Source: Rhizomucor pusillus
Lineage: Eukaryota > Mucoromycota > Mucoromycetes > Mucorales > Lichtheimiaceae
Length of the DNA: 64,000 nucleotides
Direction of reading: 5' to 3'
Assembly (NCBI GenBank): GCA_900175165.2
Contig: FWWN02000663.1
Span: 39,774 to 103,773 of the forward strand
Each line of letters starts with the position of its first letter. The stretch's first letter is position 1. Below the pieces are notes generated by a model. It worked only from the letters and a program-made list of their open reading frames with translations. It searched no databases and was not told the DNA's origin. Positions 22,887-34,892 of the stretch are shown here, piece by piece. The position numbers and the translations under genes are program-made.

Positions 22887-24893
22887 ATGACAAAAGCTGT
22901 TGGTATCGACTTGGGCACAACATACTCCTGCGTTGCCGTCTGGCAGAACGACAGAGTTGAAATCATCGCCAACGACCAAGGCAATCGAACAACTCCATCT
23001 TACGTCGCCTTCACCGACACTGAACGTCTCATTGGCGATGCTGCCAAGAACCAAGTAGCTGTAAGTAATTTAATGGCATATTAATCTTTGATGCAGATTG
23101 CGTACTGACTTAAAACTTTTGTATAGATGAATCCACAAAACACTGTCTTCGATGCCAAACGTCTGATTGGCCGTCGTTTCGCCGACCCCGAAGTACAAGC
23201 AGACATGAAGCACTGGCCATTCAAGGTCATTGACAAAGCCGGAAAGCCTATCATTCAAGTCGAATACAAGGGCGAGACTAAGCAATTCACTCCCGAAGAA
23301 ATCTCATCCATGGTCCTCACCAAGATGAAGGAAACCGCTGAAGGCTACTTGGGCAGCAAGGTCGACAGCGCGGTCATCACCGTGCCCGCCTACTTCAACG
23401 ACTCACAGCGTCAGGCGACCAAGGATGCCGGTACCATTGCTGGCTTGAACGTCCTCCGTATCATCAACGAACCCACTGCGGCTGCCATTGCCTACGGTCT
23501 TGACAAGCAGGGCAAGGGTGAACACAATGTCCTCATCTTCGACTTGGGTGGTGGTACCTTTGATGTGTCACTGCTGACCATCGAAGAAGGTATCTTTGAA
23601 GTCAAGGCGACTGCTGGTGACACCCACTTGGGCGGTGAAGACTTTGACAACCGATTGGTCAACCACTTTATTCAAGAATTCAAGCGCAAGTTCAAGAAGG
23701 ATATCTCTGGCAACGCCCGTGCTGTCCGTCGTCTCCGCACAGCATGCGAGCGTGCCAAGCGCACCCTGTCGTCGTCTGCACAGACCTCCATTGAAATCGA
23801 TTCACTCTTTGAGGGTATCGACTTTTACACATCCATCACTCGTGCCCGCTTTGAAGAATTGAACCAAGACTTGTTCCGTCAGACCATGGAACCCGTCGAA
23901 CGCGTCCTCCGCGATTCCAAGATTGACAAAGGTTCTGTGCACGAAATTGTGCTAGTGGGTGGCTCCACTCGTATCCCCAAGATTCAAAAGATGGTGTCCG
24001 ACTTCTTCAACGGCAAGGAACCTTGCAAGTCCATCAACCCCGACGAAGCTGTTGCGTACGGCGCTGCTGTCCAGGCTGCCATCCTTACTGGCGACACTTC
24101 TGAGAAGACCGACTCGCTCTTGCTTCTCGACGTCGCTCCTCTTTCTCTTGGTATCGAAACTGCTGGTGGCGTGTTTACTCCACTCATCAAGCGTGGTACC
24201 ACTGTGCCTACCAAGAAGTCTGAGATCTTCTCTACCTACGCCGACAACCAGCCTGGTGTCTTGATCCAAGTCTATGAAGGTGAACGTGCCCGCACCAAGG
24301 ACAACAACTTGCTTGGCAAGTTTGAGTTGAGTGGCATTCCACCTGCTCCTCGCGGTGTTCCCCAGATCGAAGTCACCTTTGATGTCGATGCAAACGGTAT
24401 CTTGAATGTCTCCGCGCTTGACAAGACCACCGGCAAGTCCAACAAGATCACCATCACCAACGACAAGGGCCGTCTGTCCAAGGAAGAGATCGAACGCATG
24501 GTTGCCGATGCAGAAAAGTTCAAGGCCGAAGACGAGGCTGCCGCTGCCCGCATCCAAGCCAAGAATGGACTCGAATCCTATGCGTACAACTTGCGCAACA
24601 CGCTTCAAGAAGAGAATGTGGCCAGCAAGCTTGACCCTGCCGACAAGGAGAAACTGGACAAGGCTATCAAGGAGGCTATTGAGTGGCTCGACAATAGCCA
24701 GGAAGCTAGCAAAGAAGAATACGAAGGCCGACAGAAGGAACTCGAAGAAGTCGCCAACCCAATCATGCAAAAGTTGTATGCTGGCGCTGCTGGAGGAGGT
24801 GCTGCTCCCGGTGGTTTCCCTGGCGCTGCTGGTGGTGGTGCTGCTCCTGGCGGCGGTGCCGACTCTGGTCCAACTGTCGAGGAAGTCGACTAA
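22887..24893 (+). CDS. HSP70: Cytosolic HSP70 chaperone (Ssa type)
   Basis: ATP-driven folding chaperone. Two exons (22887-23060, 23127-24893; 66-nt phase-0 intron) encode 646 aa. Signatures: [17 protein letters not shown] at residue 6, [17 protein letters not shown] near 199, and [17 protein letters not shown] near 337. The substrate-binding domain includes [20 protein letters not shown]. The C-terminus is a GGAAPGG-rich stretch ending PTVEEVD; EEVD is the dock for TPR co-chaperones and marks a cytosolic/nuclear form with no ER (HDEL) or mitochondrial signal. Codon use is strongly biased to C-ending codons (GTC, ATC, AAG, CGT), unlike neighbours, as expected for high expression. The start has an A-rich AAAAGATG context. 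The bias also creates long spurious antisense frames. Confidence 0.98.
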
Positions 24894-25337
24894 GTTTGCA
24901 CAATCCTTCCTTCCTTCCTACCACCTTCCGATCGCTTGACTTTCCTTTTTTTCCCTCTCTTTTCTGTAAGATATGAGTTTTACATTTGTCTATACTTCGT
25001 CTTTTTCCTTTTTTTCACGCCTTAACCACAGAATTTTGAAGCAAATAAAAAAGAAGGATTTGTAGCTAAAGAAAACTGTAACATGATTTTATTACAAAGC
25101 TTTTGGCTGCTTAGTAGTATGTAGTTGTAGATTGTTTTAAAAAAAGAAACATATACATGGCATTAAGATCATTAGTAGTACTAAAAACGGAATTGGATTA
25201 TTAGTAGCGATGTGTGTGTGTGTGTGTTGTGCTTAAGTAAATGTCTGGACAGGTGCAATAAGCGTCGACATGTAAATTAGTAGCGGCGGGCTTGATATAG
25301 GATAGTTGAAAAGGTATCGACTGGTATAGGCAAGGTA
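24894..25337. other. 3' region between HSP70 and a convergent zinc-ribbon gene
   Basis: 444 bp; T-rich after the HSP70 stop, with AATAAAAAAG at about 25044 as a possible poly(A) signal and a short GT repeat at 25209-25227. No gene seen. Confidence 0.5.
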
Positions 25338-25718
25338 TCAATATTGAGTTTCCAAGCGTTCTTGGTGCTTGAGACTTGATTGCTTCGCAGCGCAGCGCCC
25401 GCATTCTTCGTTGACAGCAAGAGCTCTTCCACAGTTAGGACAAGCAGACCGGCATGCAAGGCAGTCCCATCCAGGCTCGAGAGATCGACCGCATCCGCAG
25501 ACGGCGGCAAGGACGCTCAGGTTGCTACTGTCAGGGCTGATAGATCGTGTATAGGATGACGAGGATGGCGGCGGGTGTGGCGTTAGTGTTCGTGGCGTCG
25601 GTGCAGGTGGTGGTAATGAACATCTGTTGCTGGTGCTGGTGCTACTGCTGCTGTTGGTGCCTTTACGATTTGTGTGTAATCCGAAAACCCGGGTAGCGAG
25701 GCACTTGAATTTCCGCAT
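25338..25718 (-). CDS. Small putative zinc-ribbon protein, function unknown
   Basis: I do not recognise this gene. From the ATG at 25718 it would encode 126 aa: MRKFKCLATRVFGLHTNRKG, a Ser/Pro/Thr-rich linker (about 25-60), then a compact Cys-rich C-terminus with VCGCGRSLEPGWDCLAC, SACPNCGRALA and ECGRCAAKQ. The regularly spaced CxC/CxxC pairs look like a double zinc ribbon. The frame stays open upstream to 25880 but that part is hydrophobic and probably leader or intron. It converges on HSP70. The Cys pairs argue for a real protein, but the start and any introns are unsure. Confidence 0.45.
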   Translation of the reverse strand: MRKFKCLATRVFGLHTNRKGTNSSSSTSTSNRCSLPPPAPTPRTLTPHPPPSSSSYTRSISPDSSNLSVLAAVCGCGRSLEPGWDCLACRSACPNCGRALAVNEECGRCAAKQSSLKHQERLETQY

Positions 25719-26530
25719 GCAGGCACATACACACATGTTCAGAAAAAAAAAAGACGATGACAAGCGACAAACGACGAGAAGCAAGACGGGCGTACTCCGT
25801 GTGGCCATCTTTTTATAGCAACGGGCACATCTCCGCGAGGCCATCCGCGACGGAGTCGCCGAGATAGACAATACAACCATGGACAGTGCTGAACATGTTC
25901 ATTTTTAGAGCATCTGTGTCACAATGTAATATCGGATCCACCCACTTGGAGCAAGTTCTGGATATTTTGCAAACTGATGGCACATTACGCCTTTGCAAGG
26001 ATGACGAAGCACCATTTAACTTTACAATATTTTTATCAAGATTATGGATACCTCCCCACTCCCGGCCAACACTACATTCAAAAGTATCTGGTGCTCCATA
26101 TCAATTTATCTCTATGCCTACAACTGCAAGGTGGGCCTAGCTGAAACAATGATGGATATCTAGATATATACATACATTCACACTAAACGTCCCGAGGAAC
26201 AGGGAGCATTCCCTTGGTGTCTGTCATTGGTTCCATCATTGCCGCTTCCCAAAAATATAAAGAGCGCGCGCGCGCGGTTACGGGCTGGCCCACGTGGAGT
26301 GCCAAAGTAAGGAACGGAGGAAGAGGAGGAGGAGGAGGAGTGAATCCACAGTGCTGTCGGCCCCCCTCTCGCCTCCGTACTTTCCATGTGGTTTTCATTT
26401 ACCACACACGAGGTTTCTTCTTTGGAAAGTCGAAAGAAAATTCATGTGGATTATGCAGTGAAAACGGACGGAACGAGATCGGCCAAGAAGATCGCCTCTC
26501 TCTCTCTCCCCCCACCCCAAAATAGTCTTG

Positions 26531-26567
<37 letters not shown>

Positions 26568-27946
26568 TCACTCCTGACTTGTAACATTGCAACTTTTGAC
26601 AGGCAGTGTCACACCCGCGCCCATTTCTTCTTTTTTCGCGAAACCCACCCCCTTCGCCTCCCCCGCAAACAACTACTTCTGCTACGAGCGAACGTCATCG
26701 TCTTTTTGCTGCTGCTGCTATGGGCAGAATGAAGCTAGATAGACCCTTGCGTTACTGCTGTTATTATTAGCAACTAGCGTGCGCGCGCGCTTTTGTATGA
26801 TGATTCGTGTTGTGTTCTGTGGAACAGAATAATACCGGAATCGGAGCACCCGGAAAACGTTGCGACGACAAGTGATGAGAGAGTAGTAGTGAGCAACAAG
26901 CGGGGAAAATATGGTCATCTAATTCATTCTATCCCATTTTGTCCTAGCACATCACATTGCTATTTTCAGGCACGTACACTCGAGAAAGAAAAAGGAGACT
27001 GGAAACGAGTTCAATTTTCTAATGTATCTACTACACACACACGCACACATAACATATGCCAAGCCCGGCTGTCATATTTTACCGTTATATTGCCATGGGA
27101 TACTACGGCACACACTATTATTTGATTGTCAGCATTTGATTTGTATATGAAAACGTGATATCATCATTAAACCCACCGTTATCAATGCCTGCGTACATGT
27201 GTAGGATCTCACCGAGTGGACGGGGGAAAACGAATGCACCCTGGAAAATGTGTGCATTGCATGGCGCGAATATTTGATTTGCGTGCGCCTCAGCAACCCC
27301 CAAACCTTACTTCTAGTCGTCGGTGATAAATGGAAGAAGAGGAGGAGAAAGGAAGAGGGCGCCAGAGCGCCAAAACCCAAACCTTGTAAAACCTAACCAG
27401 GCAGCCCGCGCTCGCTCATCGGTCACTTCTATCATGTATTGATTAGTAGGCTGCTGCTGCTGCTATGCGTTGTTCCTTTTTTGGTGGTGAGGTTGGGGAT
27501 AATAGCAAAGCTGCTAAAGCAGTGCCAAAGGGAAAAACAAAACCAACGCAATCGCAGTGTTGTTGTTGTTTCATTATTATTGCTTTTTTGTTTCAAAGAT
27601 CGATCTTTACTGAAAATGTGTGACATTTCCGCGTTTCGTGACGGTTGACAGTTATTTAGTTTGCATGCAGGAATAGCTGATAAGACGGACGGATCGGCAG
27701 CGGCAGCGGCGATAAAATATATGTCGAGGGCGTTGGCGTTTTCCACTTGAATGCATCGGCAGCGGAGTCCCAGTTAGGTACTTGACCGTGTGCTTCCTGT
27801 TGCCCTGACGGCGCTGTCAAACAAAACCCTGCACTGGACTCTCGGAACCACCTTCCGTCCGACCACTTCGTTCCGATCCGTACACATATAAAAATGGCCC
27901 ACCTTGTTTTGCACAGAACTTTCCCCACAACACTTACACACACAAG
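25719..27946. other. 2.2-kb intergenic region with simple repeats
   Basis: No coding exon recognised. It has short alternating CG runs near 26268-26277 and 26779-26789, a 32-nt CA repeat at 26533-26564, TATA-like AAATATAAAG near 26250 and CATATAAAAATGG near 27885. These may be promoter pieces for untranslated or very short transcripts. Confidence 0.4.
26533..26564 (+). repeat. (CA)16 dinucleotide microsatellite
   Basis: An uninterrupted CA run of 32 nt in non-coding sequence. Confidence 0.95.
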
Positions 27947-28018
27947 ATGCCTCCAGATCGACCATCCAAGCCTGCTCTCCCAAGACCCTACCCTGCTCCC
28001 GTCAAGCGTCCGCGATAA
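27947..28018 (+). other. Short ORF (23 codons) behind a TATA-like box
   Basis: A 23-residue frame, MPPDRPSKPALPRPYPAPVK then RPR and stop, starts about 60 bp after CATATAAAAATGG and just after a CACACAAG leader. Very Pro/Arg/Lys-rich. No continuation exon with a recognisable domain was found downstream. It could be a micropeptide, an upstream ORF or chance. Confidence 0.2.
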
Positions 28019-29207
28019 ACCAACAACGACACCGGAAGCTCTGTACTTGCGTCAACAAGTCTTTGCTTTTTTCTTTTTATTTTGCGACAATCATTCATCT
28101 TGTCGAATCTCGTCTTCTATCTCGACATACTCGCCTCTGTCGGTCTCTCTCTCTCATACACACACTCACACTCACACACCCCTTCTCTTCCTCTGTGTGT
28201 CGCCGTCAACACATGTATACCTACAAGACTTTTGCTGCTGCTTCTTTTTGTTTCCTATTATTGCAACCAGGTAGCCATGCTACTACTACTATTAGTACTA
28301 CTACTACTATCACTGCTGCTATGCAACCAACCCATCAACTTGATATCACACACCACCACTCGTTGCAACATATCATCCCCTTGTGTATATATATTATAAC
28401 CGTAACCCCCTAGTTGTTCCTTCTTTTTTTTTCGCTGCAATTGCCTTTTACGAGCACGCGTTGGAAAACACAAAACCTTAATGTTAGCTATTTACATATT
28501 GAAGCAAAGATCAAACGAACAAAAGAAAAGTATAACATGCCCTTAGCTACATAGCTTATAATTACGCAAAAATCAACATGATTTAAAATAAAACCAAGAC
28601 AGTCCTTTTTGTTTCAACCGCAATCGAGTGAGCGAGTGATTGAGTGAGCGAATAAGGATATGAAACACAATGATGGGCCAAATCAATGGAACTATGCCTG
28701 AAAAGTAAAAAAAAATTTGGCGCCTCTTTTTTCCACGTTTATTCATACATCAGCCGGCTGTCGTTGCCTTTGTGCGTTTAGCCAACGTCGGACAAGATGT
28801 CAACTTTAAAATAGACGCACAGCAGGCGTCATCGTCCGCTTCCCTGTGCTAAACTGAAGAATGCATGGCGTTAAATCCCCAACAACAACAAAAGCACCAT
28901 GCGCGATTTCCACGCGACAGATTATCAACTGTGACAGCAACGAACGAAGACTTTTTTCCCCATTTACAGCAACGTGGTTGATTGACTGATCCTTGTCTAG
29001 CACCACCGTCCTGGATCTCATCCCACCCACGCCAGACACATACTCAGAGATCGGGCAACGACCTGCACATGCCGGTATGGTAACGGTTCTTTTTATTTTT
29101 ATACGTTGGTTTATAGTGAGCAAGATATACGAGGGAAGGAAAAAAATGGACTTTGATCCTGGAGCATGTAGAAGAGGGGTGAAAAAGAAAAAGAATAGAG
29201 GTAACGT
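28019..29207. other. Intergenic region, possibly an untranslated transcript
   Basis: Rich in CT/CA and CTA simple sequence (28140-28330), followed by AT-rich sequence with ATTTAAAATAAAACC near 28580. The TATA-like box upstream at about 27885 and this poly(A)-like end could bound a non-coding RNA; this is inference only. No protein gene seen. Confidence 0.3.
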
Positions 29208-29941
29208 TTATCGCAGTAACTGGCTGGCAAAACGTTCGCGTGCATTCTGGTATGCCTGCATCAAAGTCTGTTCGCTGAATGGGATATCAACCACATCAAG
29301 ACGCGGTTTCGATACTCGGTTCACGATAGCATTTGCATCTGTTTCAAGGATGACACTAACGAAACACGGCAGCCGGATTAGCAACGTAAAAGATCCAAAA
29401 GTAACCCATTTCTAGTGACGCCCATACCCTCCATCGACAGTTTCGTCCAAACACAATACTACGAGATCCAAATTATCCATGATCGATCGCTTTTCAACTT
29501 GATATCTAGTCACACCGACGACGACGATGATGATGAGCAAACCTTACTCTTTGCTATAAGTTGCAACTTTGCTAATACCTCAACAAGGTGGATACTGCGT
29601 CGTAGAATGCATTGAGCATACTCAGTAATATAAGTTCGTTTTCCTCCATCGAGCCAACGACGTAAAAGAACACATCAATGTTGGAGCGATATAAAACTAC
29701 TTGGTTGTCGTACAAGATAACTTCGCCTGCAATATAAAGTGATGAGCTGGACATTGAGTGACCATTCCGGGTAATGTACCTTACCTTGGGCGCGCTTTGT
29801 CTTGTCAAATAAACCTTTTTCAAATTGCTTTTGTTCTTTGAGATTCGAGTAGTCTGAACCATAGTATTTTGCCAGCACGCGGTTTCCTTCGGCATCTAGC
29901 AGCAACACTGCCTTGATGGAGTACAGCGACAGATTCACCAT
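29208..29941 (-). CDS. RET3: Coatomer zeta subunit (COPI)
   Basis: Small adaptor-like subunit of the COPI coat for Golgi-to-ER vesicles. Four exons (29785-29941, 29579-29726, 29428-29505, 29208-29355) total 531 nt and 176 aa, the family length. It opens [20 protein letters not shown], followed by [20 protein letters not shown], then [20 protein letters not shown] and [40 protein letters not shown] with VDGG, and [15 protein letters not shown]. This is the longin-like fold shared with AP sigma chains, but the YYGSDY and VDGGVILE blocks are zeta-specific. It is divergent from MED31, with 158 bp between start codons. Confidence 0.96.
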
Positions 29942-30099
29942 GTTGGAAGCTTTGCGGAGGGGGAAAACTGCCTGCTGCCTACGACGATACCTACGTGGTC
30001 GCCACGCTTGTTGGGAACATAAGTCCGACGAACAACCAGCGGCGGCACGCACGCAACTCCATTCCCCGTTTGATTTGGTGGGCTCGCGTGGGTTGAATC
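29942..30099. promoter_or_regulatory. 158-bp divergent promoter region, RET3 / MED31
   Basis: Both genes start from this strip, so the two 5' UTRs and promoters are compact or overlapping. No TATA box is visible. Confidence 0.5.
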
Positions 30100-30594
30100 A
30101 TGAGCGAAGGCGAGTCTGAAGAACAACGGCGGTTCCAGATTGAGCTCGAGTTTGTGCAATGTCTGGCGAATCCCTGGTATCTCAACCGTAAGGCCCTTCA
30201 GCAGCTTCACTCCCCCGTGATACGCATATACTCACTGACACCCTTCCAGATCTAGCCCAGCAGCAATATTTCCAGGACGAGTCGTTTATCCGCTACTTGG
30301 ATTATCTGCAATACTGGAAAAAGCCTGAATATGCCAAATTTGTAGTGTAAGTTGGTTAGACAGCTCCAAATGGTTCAGCAACTCAACGCTATCCTTGCTC
30401 TAGGTACCCCCATGCATTGCATTTCTTGGACCTTTTGCAGCATGAGCAATTCAGAGAGCATATTCGTACCTCAGAGAATACCCAGGAACTTCACAGAATG
30501 CAGTATTATCACTGGATGTATCTACGCAACCCGCCCAAAGAAAATTCTGAGCAACAGCAATCATCTGAGCAACAGGAACAACCGCAACAACCAG

Positions 30595-30643
<49 letters not shown>

Positions 30644-30671
30644 GCAACAGCAACCACCACTGCTGCCATAA
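30100..30671 (+). CDS. MED31: Mediator subunit MED31 (Soh1) with C-terminal polyglutamine
   Basis: Middle-module Mediator subunit. Three exons (30100-30187, 30250-30346, 30404-30671) give 453 nt and 150 aa. The conserved core spans residues about 9-95: RRFQIELEFVQCLANPWYLN, YFQDESFIRYLDYLQYWKKP, EYAKFVVYPHALHFLDLLQH and QYYHWMYLRNPP. Beyond the core is a Gln/Glu-rich tail containing 19 consecutive Gln encoded almost wholly by CAA (30597-30653). The core is among the most conserved in Mediator, so the call is firm; the Gln tail is an addition. Tail-to-tail with xylulokinase, 102 bp between stops. Confidence 0.96.
30597..30653 (+). repeat. CAA repeat (19 Gln) in MED31
   Basis: CAA codons with two CAG near the 3' end, encoding 19 Gln in the MED31 tail. 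Confidence 0.95.
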
Positions 30672-30773
30672 CAATCTTTATCTCTCTCTCTCCTCGCATT
30701 CCCCTCACCCTCTTACTACCTTCTATATATCTTTATAGATATATCTTGTACATAGATGACAGATGACTTATTA

Positions 30774-32556
30774 TTATTGTTGTTGTTGTTGTTGATCGAC
30801 GACGGACTTTTCTAAACGAACATAGTCTTCAATCAATGTGTCATAGTACCGCGTCTTTTCAAGGTTAGGGCTACACACGAGCTCCGGTTCATCCTGTGCT
30901 TGCTGCTTCATCATGGATTCAAACGATCCATTGCCGAGCACTCCGTACTTGGCGAGCAGTGCGCCTCCCAGACTTGCACTGTTCATACCCTTTTGCTTGT
31001 ATACAGGCAGGCCAAAGACGTCAGAAAGGAATTGGAGCAGCTTGGTGTTGGCAGCAGCGCCGCCTGTTGCCAGGATACGTGACATTTTAGCGGTCGTCAT
31101 GCGCTGCAGTCGGATGCGCATAGACAGAAACTGCGATTCGACGATAGCTCTTACGTTCGAAGCCGGGTCGCTAAATTCGGAAACGGGCTGGCCGTGATCG
31201 AAGCGGTAGATACCTTTTGCGAATGGGATAATCTCTTGCATGTAATAGTAGAATCCCAACTTGCCGTCGAGATCCTTGTCTAGGTACTCGTTGAATTTTG
31301 CCCAGTCGCCCGATGCATATTCGTTTCGGATATGTTCTCTGGTCAGCGAGCCGTTCTTGTAGCAAAGCATGCCCATAAAGCCGGTGGGATCGGTCGGGTG
31401 TGCCATCAGGTGCGACTCGGTCGTTGCTTTGGCTGCACCTTGCTTCAGGTATACCAGCACTGTGTCTGATGTACCCAAAGATATCACACAGTCGCCTTCT
31501 TTCAGGTTCATGGATACCAGAGTTGCAGAGTTATCACCAGTGAACGGCATGACTTTGCAGTCTATGCTCACGTTAGAAGATCCATTTGCGCGCCAACTAA
31601 TGAAAGATTGCGTTCGTTTTCCTTACCTGGTGAAAATCCGTATCGCTGTACATAGTAAGGGTTTATATTGCCAAGCTGTACACCACCTTCCACCGGCTCC
31701 AGCGAAAGTTTATTGATCAGTTCACGACCGCCGCAGTGTTCCAGCAGCTCCGGCTGCCACCGATGTGTCCGAATATTCATCAGATTGGTTCCGGATCCCT
31801 CGGGCGAGTCCACGGGAGCAAGCTTGCCTAGGAGCAACGTGGCTATGAACGAGCTCACCAGCGAGATATGTTTCGTGTTTTGATATTCAGATTCGCGTTC
31901 GTGATAGATCTATAATGTGGATGATATTAGCATTTCAGCACGCGCGACTTACAATCCACACTTGTATCTACCTTTGCAATCTGGTTTCCAGTGAATCGTT
32001 CGTATGCTTTCGAGCCTGTGAGGTCTGCGAGTGCTTGTGGACCACCGACGAGCTGTTCGAGCGATCTGCATTCGCGCGTAGTGCTAGCGTCTTGCCAAAT
32101 GGGGGATTGATCAATAGCGAATGCGTCTTTAAGCTGTTCCTCCAGTGACTTTGATCCGTCCAGTTTGCCCAAGGTGTCAATTCCCTTGACACTCCAGTAT
32201 ACACTGCCGTGTTGCTGCAATAAATGTCAAGTTTTACTCCTACTTTCGATGGATCAACAAAAAACTCGCGCGTTCCGTCGTACCTGACCGGCGCCTGAGA
32301 TACCGCGGATTTCATGGATCCTTCCGGTTGCCTTCAGACGTTCCAGCAAAATATCAAGCGCCTTGACCCACATGAGGGTAGGGGAGGTGACTCGGTCGCC
32401 ATTCTGAAAAGCACCGTGCTTTGTACCGAACTCGGGAAGGTCCCGGTCGAAGTTGACAGCCTCCTCCAGGACAATGGAGTGTGCATTGTCCATGACCGTG
32501 CACTTGAGCTGCTGTGTAGAAAGGTCAAGGCCGAGGTATAGGTCCTGGTTTGTCAT
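30774..32556 (-). CDS. XKS1: D-xylulose kinase
   Basis: Phosphorylates D-xylulose to xylulose-5-phosphate for the pentose phosphate pathway. Four exons (32284-32556, 31972-32214, 31627-31909, 30774-31561) total 1587 nt and 528 aa. FGGY-kinase features: LYLGLDLSTQQLKCTVMD (N-terminal phosphate-binding loop) at residue 6, ISGAGQQHGSVYW across the first intron, SPIWQDASTTRECRSLE, GSGTNLMNIRTHRW, MPFTGDNSATLVSM, ISLGTSDTVLVYL, and RILATGGAAANTKLLQFLSD near 430 (second FGGY signature). The HGSVYW and FYYYMQEIIP segments fit eukaryotic xylulokinase rather than glycerol kinase. The protein ends in six Gln. Confidence 0.95.
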
Positions 32557-34892
32557 TTAGGTTGGGATGCTAAGGGGGGTGGGTGGAAAGAAGAAGAAGA
32601 AGGAAGGGGAGGATTGTCAGTCAGACAGTTAGTGTGTGTGTGTCTCGAATGCCGCTTCTGCTGCTTGCTGGCAATACCATATCCTTGGCCCAATCGGGAT
32701 TTTTCGTTGACGACGATTTTCCATTTTGGTTAGCCGTTCGGGTTTTTTGATGGATCCCCACGACCACCACCCAGCTGTGGCCGTGTGGGGCAGTCTCGAA
32801 GATTCCCGCTTCGCAACAGGAGAAATTCATACTTTTAAATACGATACGCAAACAGGAGGATAAAACATTTAATAATAACAAGTTTCAACCTAATGTGCCA
32901 AGATTTTAGCAATTCTTTCATTCCGATATAAACAAAGACAGGAAGTTGCAGTTCCGAAAGCAGATCGAATCTTTCTCAAGATCTATCTCCACGAGCAGTT
33001 TATCTCTTTCGTTCCTAACTGCACCGTATATCTTGATCTCCCTAATGGTATAGATATATGCTCAATCCGGGGCAGCAGCGAAAGGGAACAGCGGAGAGGA
33101 AGAAGGATCTCCTCTTCTTCTTCCTCCTCCTAATTCGTAATGTGTTATGTTTATCTACAATGTACAAATTCCAGTTCCGAGTCCCGGGAATAAAGGAGGG
33201 CAAGGGCAATGTCCACAAGTTCTATTACTCTTAACTTTTCCTGAATTAGTTCCGGTTCCGGTGACGGTCGAGGACCCTTTCTGCAAATTGTTTGTTGAGA
33301 TGATAATTAGTAGTCGCGCTTTTGTCAATTTTATTTAATAAGACTTGAACTTCCCTAGCATTTCGTGTGCGTGCGCAATTTTACATTTACCGGTAAGGAA
33401 ATGCGACCCCCCTTATTTTTTTTTTTAACTCGAAAGCAGCGTGACACTGTCAATAAGCATCGGACATGTTCATCAAACAAAGTATAACTGTAAATTGGCA
33501 GGGATCTGCTCCTGCGTGGAGGAAAATGGGAGGTACCTTTTCCCCCAATTTTCTGCTAGATGCCCGTCTTTACGTTTCGTTGCATAATCAACCATTTCTA
33601 TCTTACAAGTTCATGGATTGACTTTGTACAGCAGGATCCGCCTATATCCCATTCGTTCCATCCAACCCTGTACACGCGTAGAAAAGCGACTGCAAGATCA
33701 GCGCTTGCATCAACATAGCAAGCAATCGATGAGTATGAGCATAATTCATATGTTGTAATATGGTTTCGGGCAGTTCGAACGTCTAAGCCAGTAGTAACCA
33801 ACGCTGCTTCCTTTGCTATCGCTGTTCTTCAACCAAATTAAAGGCCTTTCCGTTGTTTGGAGTATAGTATCTATACCAACACTCAGGTTCATCTTTGGTC
33901 TGTCTTCTACGCATCTTTAAATATCAGGTATCTCTGTGAGATGAAACAGATTGTCATCTTGCTCTCATAAATCAAAATCCATTAACGTATGAAATCCGCT
34001 GATATCATGAAAATGGCATGTATGCACAGAAACGTCCTTTGTATCATGTCAATTGACATTTGCTTCCAAGTGAAATGTGACGACTTTCTAGAATCAGAAA
34101 GCAAGATTGGTAAAAGCAAATATCAGTCCCGAAAGACACACGGGTCCGTGCTCTATGGAGAATGAAGAGCGTCAACGCAAAGCTCCCTTGTTAAATATTG
34201 CTTGCATGCTAGGCTATTCTCGTACATTTATGTACGCAGCGAGCAGACTTTGTATGATCACGAGACACAGAACAGGAGTGGAAGGAGGGCTCTATAAATG
34301 TAGGAGGTATGCACAGTAAATGAAACGCCTCTCTCTTCGATGATTAATAAAGGCAATAATTAGTAAGGAGAAGAAGAGACTAAAGCCAGAAGTTTAGAGA
34401 ACAAAAGAGAGAGAGAGCGAGAGCAAGCATGAAGAACAAGGGAAAAGAGGACATTACCCAATTTGTCAACGGAAGGTCGCACAGCATACTGCAGCAAACG
34501 CACAACAACACAAGCAAAACAACAGGGCAGCATGTTTTTGCCGACAGCAGCAGCAACATATACAATAGCACGTAGCACGCACAAATAAGCGGGTTTCCAT
34601 CTGGAACTTCTGTCCCTTGTGCCCCCCTGGATTTTTTTAACTCTACTCATTTTAAAAAGAGCACTCTCTTTACGTTTACGCCAATGTAAAAGGAAAAGAT
34701 ATAGACTCCTCCTCTCCTCTTTCTTCTTCTTCCTTTCTTCTCGCACTCTCTCTCTCTCTCTCTCACACACACACTCTCTCTTTTTCCTTCAGCTAAATTA
34801 ACTTTATATATTTTCTTTTATCCTTCTTCTTTTTCTTGCATAACTTTTCCAGCTGATCCGACGCCAACAGCGGTTCCTCTCTCTCTGTACAT
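32557..34892. other. 2.3-kb intergenic region
   Basis: No exon, RNA gene or mobile-element signature recognised. It contains GAA/TTC-rich tracts (32588-32615, 33104-33131), a poly-T run (33415-33426) and, just before the next gene, a strongly pyrimidine-rich leader (34700-34800) with a CT repeat. The length suggests a large promoter for the C2H2 factor. Confidence 0.45.

Noticed and set aside
23952..24770. 272-codon minus-strand ORF inside HSP70
   Set aside because: It is antisense to a strongly codon-biased chaperone exon; such antisense HSP70 frames are a known artefact and the composition (Val/Leu/Phe/Gly) is a mirror of the sense codons.
27947..28018. KPALPRPY motif suggesting a CreA/Mig1-type C2H2 repressor
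   Set aside because: No zinc-finger exon follows in any frame over the next 1 kb.
30597..30653. CRISPR-like direct repeats
   Set aside because: Triplet coding microsatellite without spacers; eukaryotic genome.
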